Positions 1 to 4,299 of a DNA stretch of 5,126 nucleotides are shown here, piece after piece. Under the pieces are notes generated by a model. The model had not been told where the DNA came from. It saw nothing but the letters and a program-made list of their open reading frames with translations, and searched no databases. A program made the translations under genes and the position numbers. The DNA is from Acidimicrobiia bacterium. GTDB taxonomy: Bacteria; Actinomycetota; Acidimicrobiia; Acidimicrobiales; AC-14. The stretch's first letter is position 1, and each line of letters begins with the position of its first letter. The stretch is from the NCBI GenBank assembly GCA_019243595.1, contig JAFAUA010000026.1, positions 1 through 5,126 of the forward strand. Direction: 5' to 3'.

Positions 1-42
1 CCCCCGCCTCCGCCAGGCGTCTGAGCAGCCCTTTTCCGGCCC

Positions 43-80
43 TGACAGCTGTCAATCGCAGAAGTTTCTGCGTGACAGCT
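43..80. promoter_or_regulatory. Palindrome cluster upstream of the plus-strand gene pair, possible operator
   Basis: Three symmetric elements are packed into 38 bp. TGACAGCTGTCA (43-54) is a perfect 12-bp palindrome. CGCAGAA-GT-TTCTGCG (57-72) is a perfect 7-bp inverted repeat with a 2-bp centre. TGACAGCT (73-80) repeats the left part of the first palindrome exactly 30 bp downstream, close to three helical turns. They lie 70 to 107 bp upstream of the first plus-strand start codon. I infer a binding site for a dimeric regulator, or a pair of sites on one face of the helix. No TANNNT -10 element can be placed between here and the gene; the stretch contains no TA dinucleotide at all. The promoter itself is therefore not identified. 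Confidence 0.4.
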
Positions 81-149
81 CTCGGGACAGGGGAGGTGAA
101 ACACGCGCCTTCAAGACTCATCTCGAGACCTCACGAGGGGGAGAGAGCA

Positions 150-434
150 ATGAAGGCATCGACGTTGACCATCGAGCGGAACACCGACCTGTACTTCCTG
201 GCCCGCATGGAAGACGCGGGGACCGACGAGCGCGACGCCGTGTTCGCCGACCTGGCGGTGCGGGCGCTGGCCGGCGACGAGCTGGCCACGCGCACCATCC
301 GCGTGCTGGTGCTGCCCGAGTGCCGGCGCATCGCAGCCGGGAGAGGCGGCGACAACCTGGTGGCGACGCTGGTCGACGCCGCCTACGAGGAAGTTCTGGA
401 GTGGGCGGTCCTCGAAGGACACACGACGCGATGA
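150..434 (+). CDS. Small hypothetical protein, possibly sigma-region-2-like
   Basis: This 94-residue protein of unknown function starts MKASTLTIERNTD. The ATG at 150 is chosen because GGGGGAG (137-143) sits six bases upstream; the reading frame extends back to 72, but that longer start lacks a comparable ribosome binding site. The protein appears soluble and helical, without membrane segments or a signal peptide. The central part (residues about 34-60) has the pattern A-x-A-G-D-E-L-A-T-R-T followed by a hydrophobic helix and CRRIAAGRG. This loosely recalls small actinobacterial proteins related to region 2 of ECF sigma factors, which carry an AGD-x-x-A-x-R-T helix. That resemblance is from memory and weak, and no region 4 follows. 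The stop overlaps the next ORF by four bases (ATGA), indicating translational coupling. Codon use is normal for the window. Confidence 0.65.
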   Translation: MKASTLTIERNTDLYFLARMEDAGTDERDAVFADLAVRALAGDELATRTIRVLVLPECRRIAAGRGGDNLVATLVDAAYEEVLEWAVLEGHTTR

Positions 435-649
435 CGCGCAAGGAACGACTCGACGCGTGGCTCGCCCAAACCGACGCGGTGCTCGCCGACTACGAGGCGC
501 AGAAGCGTGCGGCAGTTCAGAAGAGCGAGGTGCACAGCCGGCTGATCTCGCGTTCGAGCGAGGCCAAGCCCTCGACCTTGCCGAGGCAGACGGCGACGCC
601 GGCTTCGTCGGCCGCCTTCTGGAGCTCGGCGTCGATGAAGGCGGTGTAG
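431..649 (+). CDS. Short hypothetical ORF with a 3' half antisense to the response regulator gene
   Basis: This 72-codon ORF begins inside the stop of the preceding gene (ATGA at 431-434), a typical coupled start. The first 30 residues (MTRKERLDAWLAQTDAVLAD and onward) form a plausible charged, amphipathic helix. From about residue 31 the reading runs antisense through the last 133 bases of the response regulator gene. There it becomes Ser/Ala/Thr-rich low-complexity protein (SRSSEAKPS, PASSAAFWSSASMKAV), as expected of a shadow frame. The N-terminal half may be a real gene whose original 3' end was replaced when the response regulator region was joined here. Alternatively, the two convergent genes truly overlap. 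I do not recognise the family, and the length of the true product is uncertain. Confidence 0.4.
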   Translation: MTRKERLDAWLAQTDAVLADYEAQKRAAVQKSEVHSRLISRSSEAKPSTLPRQTATPASSAAFWSSASMKAV

Positions 650-894
650 AGCACCATCAGCTGGCCGGGGCGCTTGTCCTTGATGGTGCGGGCGGTGTCC
701 AGCCCGTCCATACCCGGCATGCGGTAGTCGATCACGACGACGTCGGGGTCGGCGCCTTCGATGCGGCGCACGGCCTCGCTCCCGCTGGCCGCTTCCTCGA
801 CGACCTCGAAGCCGTCGAGGGTGAGCATCGACGCCAGCATCTGACGAACGTGGTCGGTGTCATCAACCACCATCACCCGGATGGCTCGCCCCAT
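517..894 (-). CDS. Stand-alone receiver-domain response regulator (CheY-like)
   Basis: This 125-residue protein consists of a single phosphoacceptor receiver domain with no output domain, so it would act by protein-protein contact or as a phosphate relay in the cytoplasm. The acidic pocket is D11-D12 (VMVVDDTDHVR). The phosphoacceptor is D56 in VVVIDYRMPGMDG. The switch Thr is T84 (VLYTAF) and the conserved Lys is K106. The usual Pro after that Lys is replaced by Val (LGKVEG), a mild departure. The length is normal for an isolated receiver, so both ends look intact. It follows the ABC permease by 27 nt on the same strand and is probably cotranscribed. No histidine kinase lies in the window. 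The ribosome binding site is weak (AGGTAGG about 11 nt upstream). Its 3' end overlaps the convergent ORF at 431-649. Confidence 0.9.
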   Translation of the reverse strand: MGRAIRVMVVDDTDHVRQMLASMLTLDGFEVVEEAASGSEAVRRIEGADPDVVVIDYRMPGMDGLDTARTIKDKRPGQLMVLYTAFIDAELQKAADEAGVAVCLGKVEGLASLEREISRLCTSLF

Positions 895-921
895 TGACCG
901 CGCAGCCTACCTTTCGTCCAT

Positions 922-1755
922 TCAGATCGTGCGCGACATTCGGTCGCGCGTGAAGCGGCGTGCGCCGCGCACGACGAGCCAGAGGGCGATCAACCACACG
1001 ACGGCGCCGATGCCGATGGCGACGGGCAACGTGACGAGCAGCAGCCCCGTCGACTGGCCGACGGCGAGGAAGATCAACGGGAGGATCACGGCGCCGCCGA
1101 GCTGGTTGGCCTCCTGCGTACTCGTCGCCCGCGCCGACACGCGCACCATCACGCCGAGGCCGAGGGCGGCGACCGCGGGCGCCACCCAGAAGATGACGAC
1201 CGCCCACAGCTTGCTGGGCACGAGCAGGTGATGCGTCACCGGCCAGGCCGTGACGTCGACGGTGATCGCGAAGCACAGGAAGCCGACCCAGCTGATGAGA
1301 ATGGCGGGAAGGAACGCGCTGATGAGCTTGGCGAAGAACAGGTCGCGGTCGGGGACCGGTTGGTGCAGGAGGATCTCGAGGGTCTTGCGCTCCTTCTCGC
1401 CGGCGAAGGCGTCGGCCGCGAGGACGGCGGCGAGCATGAGCGGCACGATCAGGAAAAGCGGCGCGATGAGATAGCCGTCGACGAGCGTGACCAGCCGCTG
1501 GCGCGCCGGCAGGTGGAGGATCGGCTTGGACAGCCCGCCAGGAAGGTCGCGAAGCATGGTCGACACGTCGGGAGGATGCGCGCTGCGCGCCGCCAGGCCG
1601 ACGCCGAGGGGCAGGACGACCAACAGCATGAACGGCACGACCAGCATCGGGATCACGACGCCCTTGCTGCGACGCACGGCCGTGAAGTCCTTGGCCGCGA
1701 TGGCGCGGATGGCGTCGAGCCTGCGGGGCGCGGTGGCTGTGCTTGTCGCACTCAC
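922..1755 (-). CDS. ABC-2 type exporter permease (NatB-like)
   Basis: From the GTG at 1755 this is a 277-residue integral membrane subunit of an ABC exporter. A cytoplasmic N-terminus (RRLDAIRAIAAKDFTAVRRS) leads into six likely membrane segments at about 33-55, 96-114, 143-167, 183-203, 221-235 and 237-262. The external loop after the first segment is moderately long. The ABC-2/NatB hallmark GEKERKTLEILLHQPVPDRD follows segment 2 (119-138). A second family motif, TSTQEANQLGGAVILPL, precedes segment 5. The partner ATPase is the gene immediately upstream. The start is a choice: GAAGGCGG lies seven bases before GTG 1755, whereas an in-frame ATG at 1803 adds 16 Arg/Ala-rich residues and lacks a clear ribosome binding site. 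The substrate cannot be told from sequence; Na+ extrusion, drug or lipid export are all possible for this family. Confidence 0.9.
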   Translation of the reverse strand: MSATSTATAPRRLDAIRAIAAKDFTAVRRSKGVVIPMLVVPFMLLVVLPLGVGLAARSAHPPDVSTMLRDLPGGLSKPILHLPARQRLVTLVDGYLIAPLFLIVPLMLAAVLAADAFAGEKERKTLEILLHQPVPDRDLFFAKLISAFLPAILISWVGFLCFAITVDVTAWPVTHHLLVPSKLWAVVIFWVAPAVAALGLGVMVRVSARATSTQEANQLGGAVILPLIFLAVGQSTGLLLVTLPVAIGIGAVVWLIALWLVVRGARRFTRDRMSRTI

Positions 1756-1829
1756 GAGTGCGCCGCCTTCGGCGGCTGCCCGTGAGCGGGCACGCGTCCA
1801 CATTGGTTCGCTCGCTGGCGCCCGCTCAC
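1747..1829 (-). promoter_or_regulatory. Three consecutive hairpins across the ATPase-permease junction
   Basis: Reading along the minus-strand transcript, a 10-bp perfect inverted repeat GTGAGCGGGC/GCCCGCTCAC (arms 1829-1820 and 1791-1782, 28-nt loop) starts at the ATPase stop codon. It is followed by GCCGCC-GAA-GGCGGC (1776-1762) and then CGCACT-CGTG-AGTGCG (1762-1747). The last two share one base at 1762. The GTG start proposed for the permease lies in the loop of the third hairpin, and its ribosome binding site lies in the second. The alternative ATG (1803) is in the loop of the first. There is no U-run, so this is not a canonical intrinsic terminator. A role in mRNA processing or in setting the ATPase-to-permease ratio is inference. 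Confidence 0.45.
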
Positions 1830-2761
1830 TCCGCGCCCTCCTGGATGGCGAAGTAGATCTCCTCGACCGTCGGTGGCCGGGGCACGGCGCCGAACACCGG
1901 CACCTCCATCTGCACGAGCGTGGCGACGAGCGGCGGGATGGCGGCGCGCTCTTCGACCTCGATGCGCGCACCCGTCGGCGACGACGCGGCGGTGAGCACG
2001 CCCCGTCCGTTGCGGATGGCCGCCAACGTGCGCTCGTCGGCGGGCGCGCCGAGGTCGAGCTCGACCGGCACGCCGCGCCAGATGCGCGCCGCCAGGTCGT
2101 CGGGCCGGCCGAAGGCGCGCAGCCGCCCGCGGTGCAGCACGGCCATGCGTTGACACAAACGCCCGGCCTCCCCGAGAAAGTGCGTGCACAACAACACCGT
2201 GCGCCCGTGCTCGGCGGCGAGGCTGGCGAGCAGGTCGAGCACGTCGCGCGTGGCCTCGGGATCGAGGCCGGCGGTGGGCTCGTCGAGGAAGAGGATCTCG
2301 GGCTCGTGGAGGAGGGCGCGGGCCAGCGCCACCCGCTTGCGCTGGCCGGTCGAGAACCCCTGCACGCGGTGGTTGGCGCGGTCGGCGATGCCGAAGCGCT
2401 CGAGCAACTCGTCGGCGTGCTTGCCGGCGGCGGTCGCCGAAAGGCCACGCATGCGCGCCGTGAACACCACGTTCTCGCGTGCCGTGAGTCGCTCGTCGAG
2501 TCCGGACTGCTCGGTCATCACGCCGGTGCGGCCGCGCACCAGGTGTCCGTCGGTTGCGGGGTCGAGGCCGAGAACACGCGACGAACCGCCATCGGGATTG
2601 AGGAGGCCGTTGAGCAGACGGACCGTCGTCGTCTTGCCGGCGCCGTTCGGCCCGAGCAGGGCGACGACCTCGCCGGCGTCGACCTCAAAGGTCAGTCCGT
2701 CCAGCGCCTTTTCGGTGCCGAAGGACAGCGTGAGGTCCTCGGTGTGGATGGCTGCGTCCAC
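1826..2761 (-). CDS. ABC exporter ATP-binding protein (NatA/drug-efflux type)
   Basis: This 311-residue cytoplasmic nucleotide-binding subunit powers the exporter formed with the downstream ABC-2 permease. Motifs appear in order: Walker A GPNGAGKT (37-44), Q-loop around Q85 (VMTEQSGL), signature FSTGQRKRVALARAL (136-150), Walker B ILFLDEPTAGLDP (156-168) and switch His H194 (CTHFL). The signature is STGQ rather than the common SGGQ, a tolerated variant. After the nucleotide-binding domain, residues about 220-311 form the C-terminal extension typical of the NatA/DrrA-like class, ending near PPTVEEIYFAIQEG. The start is GTG with GGAGG only two bases upstream, in a potential hairpin. It lies 63 nt downstream of the second small HTH gene and 70 nt upstream of the permease. 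Length and motifs indicate an intact gene; the substrate is unknown. Confidence 0.95.
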   Translation of the reverse strand: MDAAIHTEDLTLSFGTEKALDGLTFEVDAGEVVALLGPNGAGKTTTVRLLNGLLNPDGGSSRVLGLDPATDGHLVRGRTGVMTEQSGLDERLTARENVVFTARMRGLSATAAGKHADELLERFGIADRANHRVQGFSTGQRKRVALARALLHEPEILFLDEPTAGLDPEATRDVLDLLASLAAEHGRTVLLCTHFLGEAGRLCQRMAVLHRGRLRAFGRPDDLAARIWRGVPVELDLGAPADERTLAAIRNGRGVLTAASSPTGARIEVEERAAIPPLVATLVQMEVPVFGAVPRPPTVEEIYFAIQEGAE

Positions 2762-2816
2762 GGCCTCCAGTGTGGAGGACGCGGCGGCGTTCGTCCTCCT
2801 CTTCGCTGTTCGGAGG
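2761..2816 (-). promoter_or_regulatory. ABC ATPase leader with alternative hairpins around the ribosome binding site
   Basis: In transcript order the leader contains CCUCC (2816-2812, inside a GUUC-CUCC-GAAC mini-hairpin), GGAGGAC (2799-2793), GUCCUCCA (2780-2773) and UGGAGG (2769-2764), then CC and the GUG start. GGAGGAC/GUCCUCC are perfect 7-bp complements with a 12-nt loop. CCUCCA/UGGAGG are perfect 6-bp complements with a 3-nt loop. Both pairings use the same middle strand, so they exclude each other. The first frees the gene's ribosome binding site and the second buries it. The upstream AGGAGG has no start codon at a suitable distance, so it does not serve a gene of its own. A translational switch is inferred, not shown. 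Confidence 0.35.
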
Positions 2817-2824
2817 AACGGGGC

Positions 2825-3049
2825 CTAGCCCTCTTCGTCCTCCACGTCGCCGGGGCGGACCTTGTGCTGGCGCACGAAGCCCATCACGTCCTCCAGGAAG
2901 AAGAGGTACTTGCGGGCGCCCGGCAGGCGGTGGGCGGGGAGGCGGCCGTCCTTGGCCATCTGCTGGACGGTCTGGGGGTTGAGGTCGAGAAGCTTGGCCA
3001 CCTGGGCGGTGGTCAGCACCGGGCCGTACTCAGACGTCTCCCCCGCCAT
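2825..3049 (-). CDS. Small excisionase/MerR-type helix-turn-helix protein 2
   Basis: This 74-residue DNA-binding protein is essentially one winged-helix domain of the excisionase (HTH_17) class. The HTH is LTTAQVAKLLDLNPQTVQQM (12-31), followed by the recognition-linked KDGRLPAHRLPGARKY and a final helix LEDVMGFVRQH. The tail (VRPGDVEDEEG) is acidic. Proteins of this size usually act as transcription regulators or DNA-architecture factors; in actinobacteria BldC is the best-known relative in fold. It shares only the general HTH pattern with the other small HTH protein at 4027-4218, so the two are not a recent duplication. It lies just upstream of the ABC transporter genes and may regulate them. 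No convincing Shine-Dalgarno precedes the ATG, but a TAGAGT element eight bases upstream suggests a near-leaderless start. Confidence 0.85.
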   Translation of the reverse strand: MAGETSEYGPVLTTAQVAKLLDLNPQTVQQMAKDGRLPAHRLPGARKYLFFLEDVMGFVRQHKVRPGDVEDEEG

Positions 3050-3057
3050 GTGACGGG

Positions 3058-3063
3058 ACTCTA
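3058..3063 (-). promoter_or_regulatory. Possible -10 element for near-leaderless HTH 2 transcript
   Basis: TAGAGT on the minus strand fits the actinobacterial TANNNT -10 pattern. It ends eight bases before the ATG of the second small HTH gene, placing a transcription start within about two bases of the start codon. That would explain the absence of a ribosome binding site there. No good -35 hexamer is seen at 16-19 bp. TANNNT is short and can occur by chance, so confidence is low. Confidence 0.25.
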
Positions 3064-3086
3064 GCGGCGTTAAACGGAGGTAGCCG

Positions 3087-3176
3087 TCAGGCGCCGACGA
3101 CGAGGAACTGGATCACGAACGCCAGCAGGATGGCGGCCAGGAGGGCGGCGATGGCGATGGTGGTTCCTCGGCGCAT
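3087..3176 (-). CDS. 29-residue single-pass membrane microprotein
   Basis: The ORF begins MRRGTTIAIAALL and ends FLVVGA. Two arginines at the N-terminus are followed by an uninterrupted hydrophobic stretch (residues 5-29) with only one polar residue, Gln23, late in the helix. By the positive-inside rule the N-terminus would be cytoplasmic and the helix would span the membrane, making this a tail-only microprotein. It starts 24 nt after the SAM hydrolase-family stop and in the same reading frame, so eight sense codons (RVDRPTNV) separate that stop from this ATG. It is followed by HTH 2 after 37 nt. The ribosome binding site is weak (AGG about 12 nt upstream), consistent with coupling to upstream translation. 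I do not recognise a family. The hydrophobic, codon-biased content supports a real gene, but the small size leaves doubt. Confidence 0.5.
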   Translation of the reverse strand: MRRGTTIAIAALLAAILLAFVIQFLVVGA

Positions 3177-3200
3177 GACGTTGGTGGGCCTGTCTACCCG

Positions 3201-4010
3201 TTAGCCGGCGGCCGGCTCGAGGGTGACCTCGCTCGGGGCCTCGAGGCGAAGCTCGTCGGAGGCCGAGCGCCGGGCCAGGGCGACCGAGACCAGGCCGTAG
3301 GAGTCGACGACGAGGCCGATCTGGCCGGGGCCGAGCTCGTCGTAGGTGTGGGCCCGGACAGCGGTGCGCACCTGGTCGCCGAAGCGCAGGGTGATGGCGT
3401 CGCCGAAGGGGGCGAGCTCCTCGGGGTCGACGTTGAGCTGCACGTTGCCGAAGCGGTCGACCCAGAGCACCTCGCCGACGAGCTTGCCGTCCTCGGCGCG
3501 CGTCAGCGGGAGGATGCCGGGCAGCAGGCTCAGCGGGTCGATGGGCTCGCCCAGCTCGAGCAGGTCGACGCCGCTGCACAGGTAGGCGGCGGCCGGGGCG
3601 AAGACGTCGCGGCCGGCGAAGGTCGGGCCCGGCGCCGGCAGCTGGTACTCCTCGTTGGTCAGGCTGACGGCCCGGCCGGCGCCACCGGTCATCGCCACCG
3701 CCGACGCCAGCAGGCCGTTGTCGGGGCCGACGAAGTAGGACTCGCCGTCGCCGCCTTCGACCGCCACCGCCCGCCGTTCGCCGCCCACGCCCGGGTCGAC
3801 GACCGCAAGGACGACACCGTTTGGCAGGTACTGCGCGGCCCGGGCGAGCGCGAGCGATCCCGCCCGCACGTCGTGGGGCGGGATCTCGTGGCAGATGTCG
3901 AGCACCGTCACGTGCGGCGCGACTTGGCGGATGACCGCCTTGCACACGCCCACGAACTCGTCGCTCAGCCCGTAGTCGGACAGGAACGAGACGGTGTCGA
4001 AGCGGGGCAT
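3201..4010 (-). CDS. SAM hydrolase/halogenase-family protein (DUF62), altered catalytic triad
   Basis: This 269-residue protein belongs to the S-adenosylmethionine hydroxide adenosyltransferase family, which cleaves SAM to adenosine and methionine and is related to SAM-dependent fluorinases and chlorinases. Family motifs in order are SDYGLSDEFVG (11-21), DICHEIPPHD (38-47), DPGVGGERR (72-80), GPDNGLL (95-101), TFAGRDVFAPAAA (130-142) and DRFGNVQLN in the C-terminal beta domain. The hydrolase triad, as I recall it, is Asp-Arg-His (D68, R75, H127 in the Pyrococcus protein). Here D72 and R79 are kept with identical spacing, but the His of TFHGRD is Ala132. Retention of Asp rather than the halogenase Tyr/Thr argues for the hydrolase branch. 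The gene follows HTH 1 by 16 nt. GGGG upstream of the ATG is a poor ribosome binding site and lies in a hairpin. Confidence 0.9.
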   Translation of the reverse strand: MPRFDTVSFLSDYGLSDEFVGVCKAVIRQVAPHVTVLDICHEIPPHDVRAGSLALARAAQYLPNGVVLAVVDPGVGGERRAVAVEGGDGESYFVGPDNGLLASAVAMTGGAGRAVSLTNEEYQLPAPGPTFAGRDVFAPAAAYLCSGVDLLELGEPIDPLSLLPGILPLTRAEDGKLVGEVLWVDRFGNVQLNVDPEELAPFGDAITLRFGDQVRTAVRAHTYDELGPGQIGLVVDSYGLVSVALARRSASDELRLEAPSEVTLEPAAG

Positions 4011-4018
4011 GACCCCGC
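4002..4018 (-). repeat. Inverted repeat enclosing the DUF62 start codon
   Basis: On the transcript, GCGGGG-TCATG-CCCCGC is a perfect 6-bp G/C stem with a 5-nt loop. The loop contains the ATG of the SAM hydrolase-family gene, and the only G-rich candidate ribosome binding site forms the 5' arm. Ribosomes finishing HTH 1, whose stop is 16 nt upstream, would open it, giving translational coupling. This role is inferred; the symmetry itself is plain in the sequence. Confidence 0.4.
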
Positions 4019-4026
4019 GAAGCTAC

Positions 4027-4218
4027 TTAGCCAGCGGCGTTGTACCGGCTGGACAGGTACCGGTCGACGTCGTCTTCGCGCACCCGGTATGACTTGCCCA
4101 CGCGCACCGCTGCCATGTCGCCCGCCTTGATCAATCGGTAGACGGTCATGGTCGAGACGCGCATGAGTTCCGCTACTTCGGCGACGGTCAGAAACCGCGC
4201 CTTCGCATGGGACTCCAC
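4027..4218 (-). CDS. Small excisionase-type helix-turn-helix protein 1 (proC-linked)
   Basis: This 63-residue protein is a single HTH_17/excisionase-type DNA-binding domain. The segment FLTVAEVAELMRVSTMTVYR (9-28) is the HTH, followed by LIKAGDMAAVRVGKSYRV, the usual hairpin wing, and the closing helix REDDVDRYL. The start is GTG, supported by GGGAGG five bases upstream; no better in-frame start exists. It lies 81 nt after proC. As I recall, a similarly tiny HTH gene follows proC in mycobacteria (Rv0500A after Rv0500), so the pairing looks like an ancient actinobacterial arrangement rather than a prophage remnant, despite the excisionase label. The role is probably transcription control; the target is unknown. 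It precedes the DUF62 gene by 16 nt and is likely cotranscribed with it. Confidence 0.9.
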   Translation of the reverse strand: MESHAKARFLTVAEVAELMRVSTMTVYRLIKAGDMAAVRVGKSYRVREDDVDRYLSSRYNAAG

Positions 4219-4235
4219 CCTTGCCTCCCTACTCC

Positions 4236-4277
4236 GTGCCTGTTGGCACTGTACGCCCCTGTTGCTTGTGTTGCCAG
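4236..4277 (-). promoter_or_regulatory. Possible promoter and hairpin between proC and HTH 1
   Basis: On the minus strand CTGGCA (4277-4272) matches TTGACA at four of six positions and is separated by 18 bases from TACAGT (4253-4248), a good TANNNT -10. Immediately after it, GTGCC-AACA-GGCAC (4249-4236) is a perfect 5-bp inverted repeat that would span the start of the transcript, or act as an operator for a dimeric repressor such as the small HTH protein itself. The 81-nt gap is the largest between genes in this series, which favours an internal promoter. Evidence is pattern-based only. Confidence 0.3.
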
Positions 4278-4299
4278 TTTCAACGGTGGGGCGTAGGTG

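Noticed and set aside
5..19. CGCCT-CCGCC-AGGCG inverted repeat at the left edge as a terminator
   Set aside because: The stem is only 5 bp, and the nearest T-run (32-35) starts 13 bases past it and is four bases long. It may belong to the end of a gene outside the window (a TGA occurs at 22-24), but this cannot be supported.
863..2448. Long minus-strand Arg-rich frames overlapping the ABC genes, including an upstream extension of the permease frame to 2448
   Set aside because: The part beyond position 1803 is out of frame with the ATPase gene and is Arg/Ser/Pro low-complexity sequence. Only the portion from 1755 (or 1803) has permease character, so a fused ATPase-permease was not called.
1487..3064. 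Very long plus-strand open frame (525 codons) across the ABC transporter and HTH 2 genes
   Set aside because: It is the antisense of well-supported genes with clear motifs. Its protein is Arg/Gly/Glu/His-rich without recognisable domains, as expected of stop-poor shadow frames in high-GC DNA.
3070..3945. 291-codon minus-strand frame overlapping the DUF62 gene
   Set aside because: Its product is almost purely Arg/Pro/Gly/Ala in the +1 frame of a gene with clear family motifs, so it is a shadow.
3201..4010. DUF62 protein as a true SAM fluorinase or chlorinase
   Set aside because: The halogenases I recall have lost the DPGVG aspartate and carry Tyr or Thr there. This protein keeps Asp72 and Arg79 and has Gly, not the fluorinase Ser, in the TFxGRD motif.
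3348..4130. 260-codon plus-strand frame opposite DUF62 and HTH 1
   Set aside because: It is antisense to two conserved genes, has no domain pattern and no ribosome binding site that stands out.
4027..4218. HTH 1 as a phage excisionase indicating an integrated element
   Set aside because: No integrase, attachment-site repeats or other mobile genes are present, and the link to proC is the arrangement I know from non-phage actinobacterial chromosomes.
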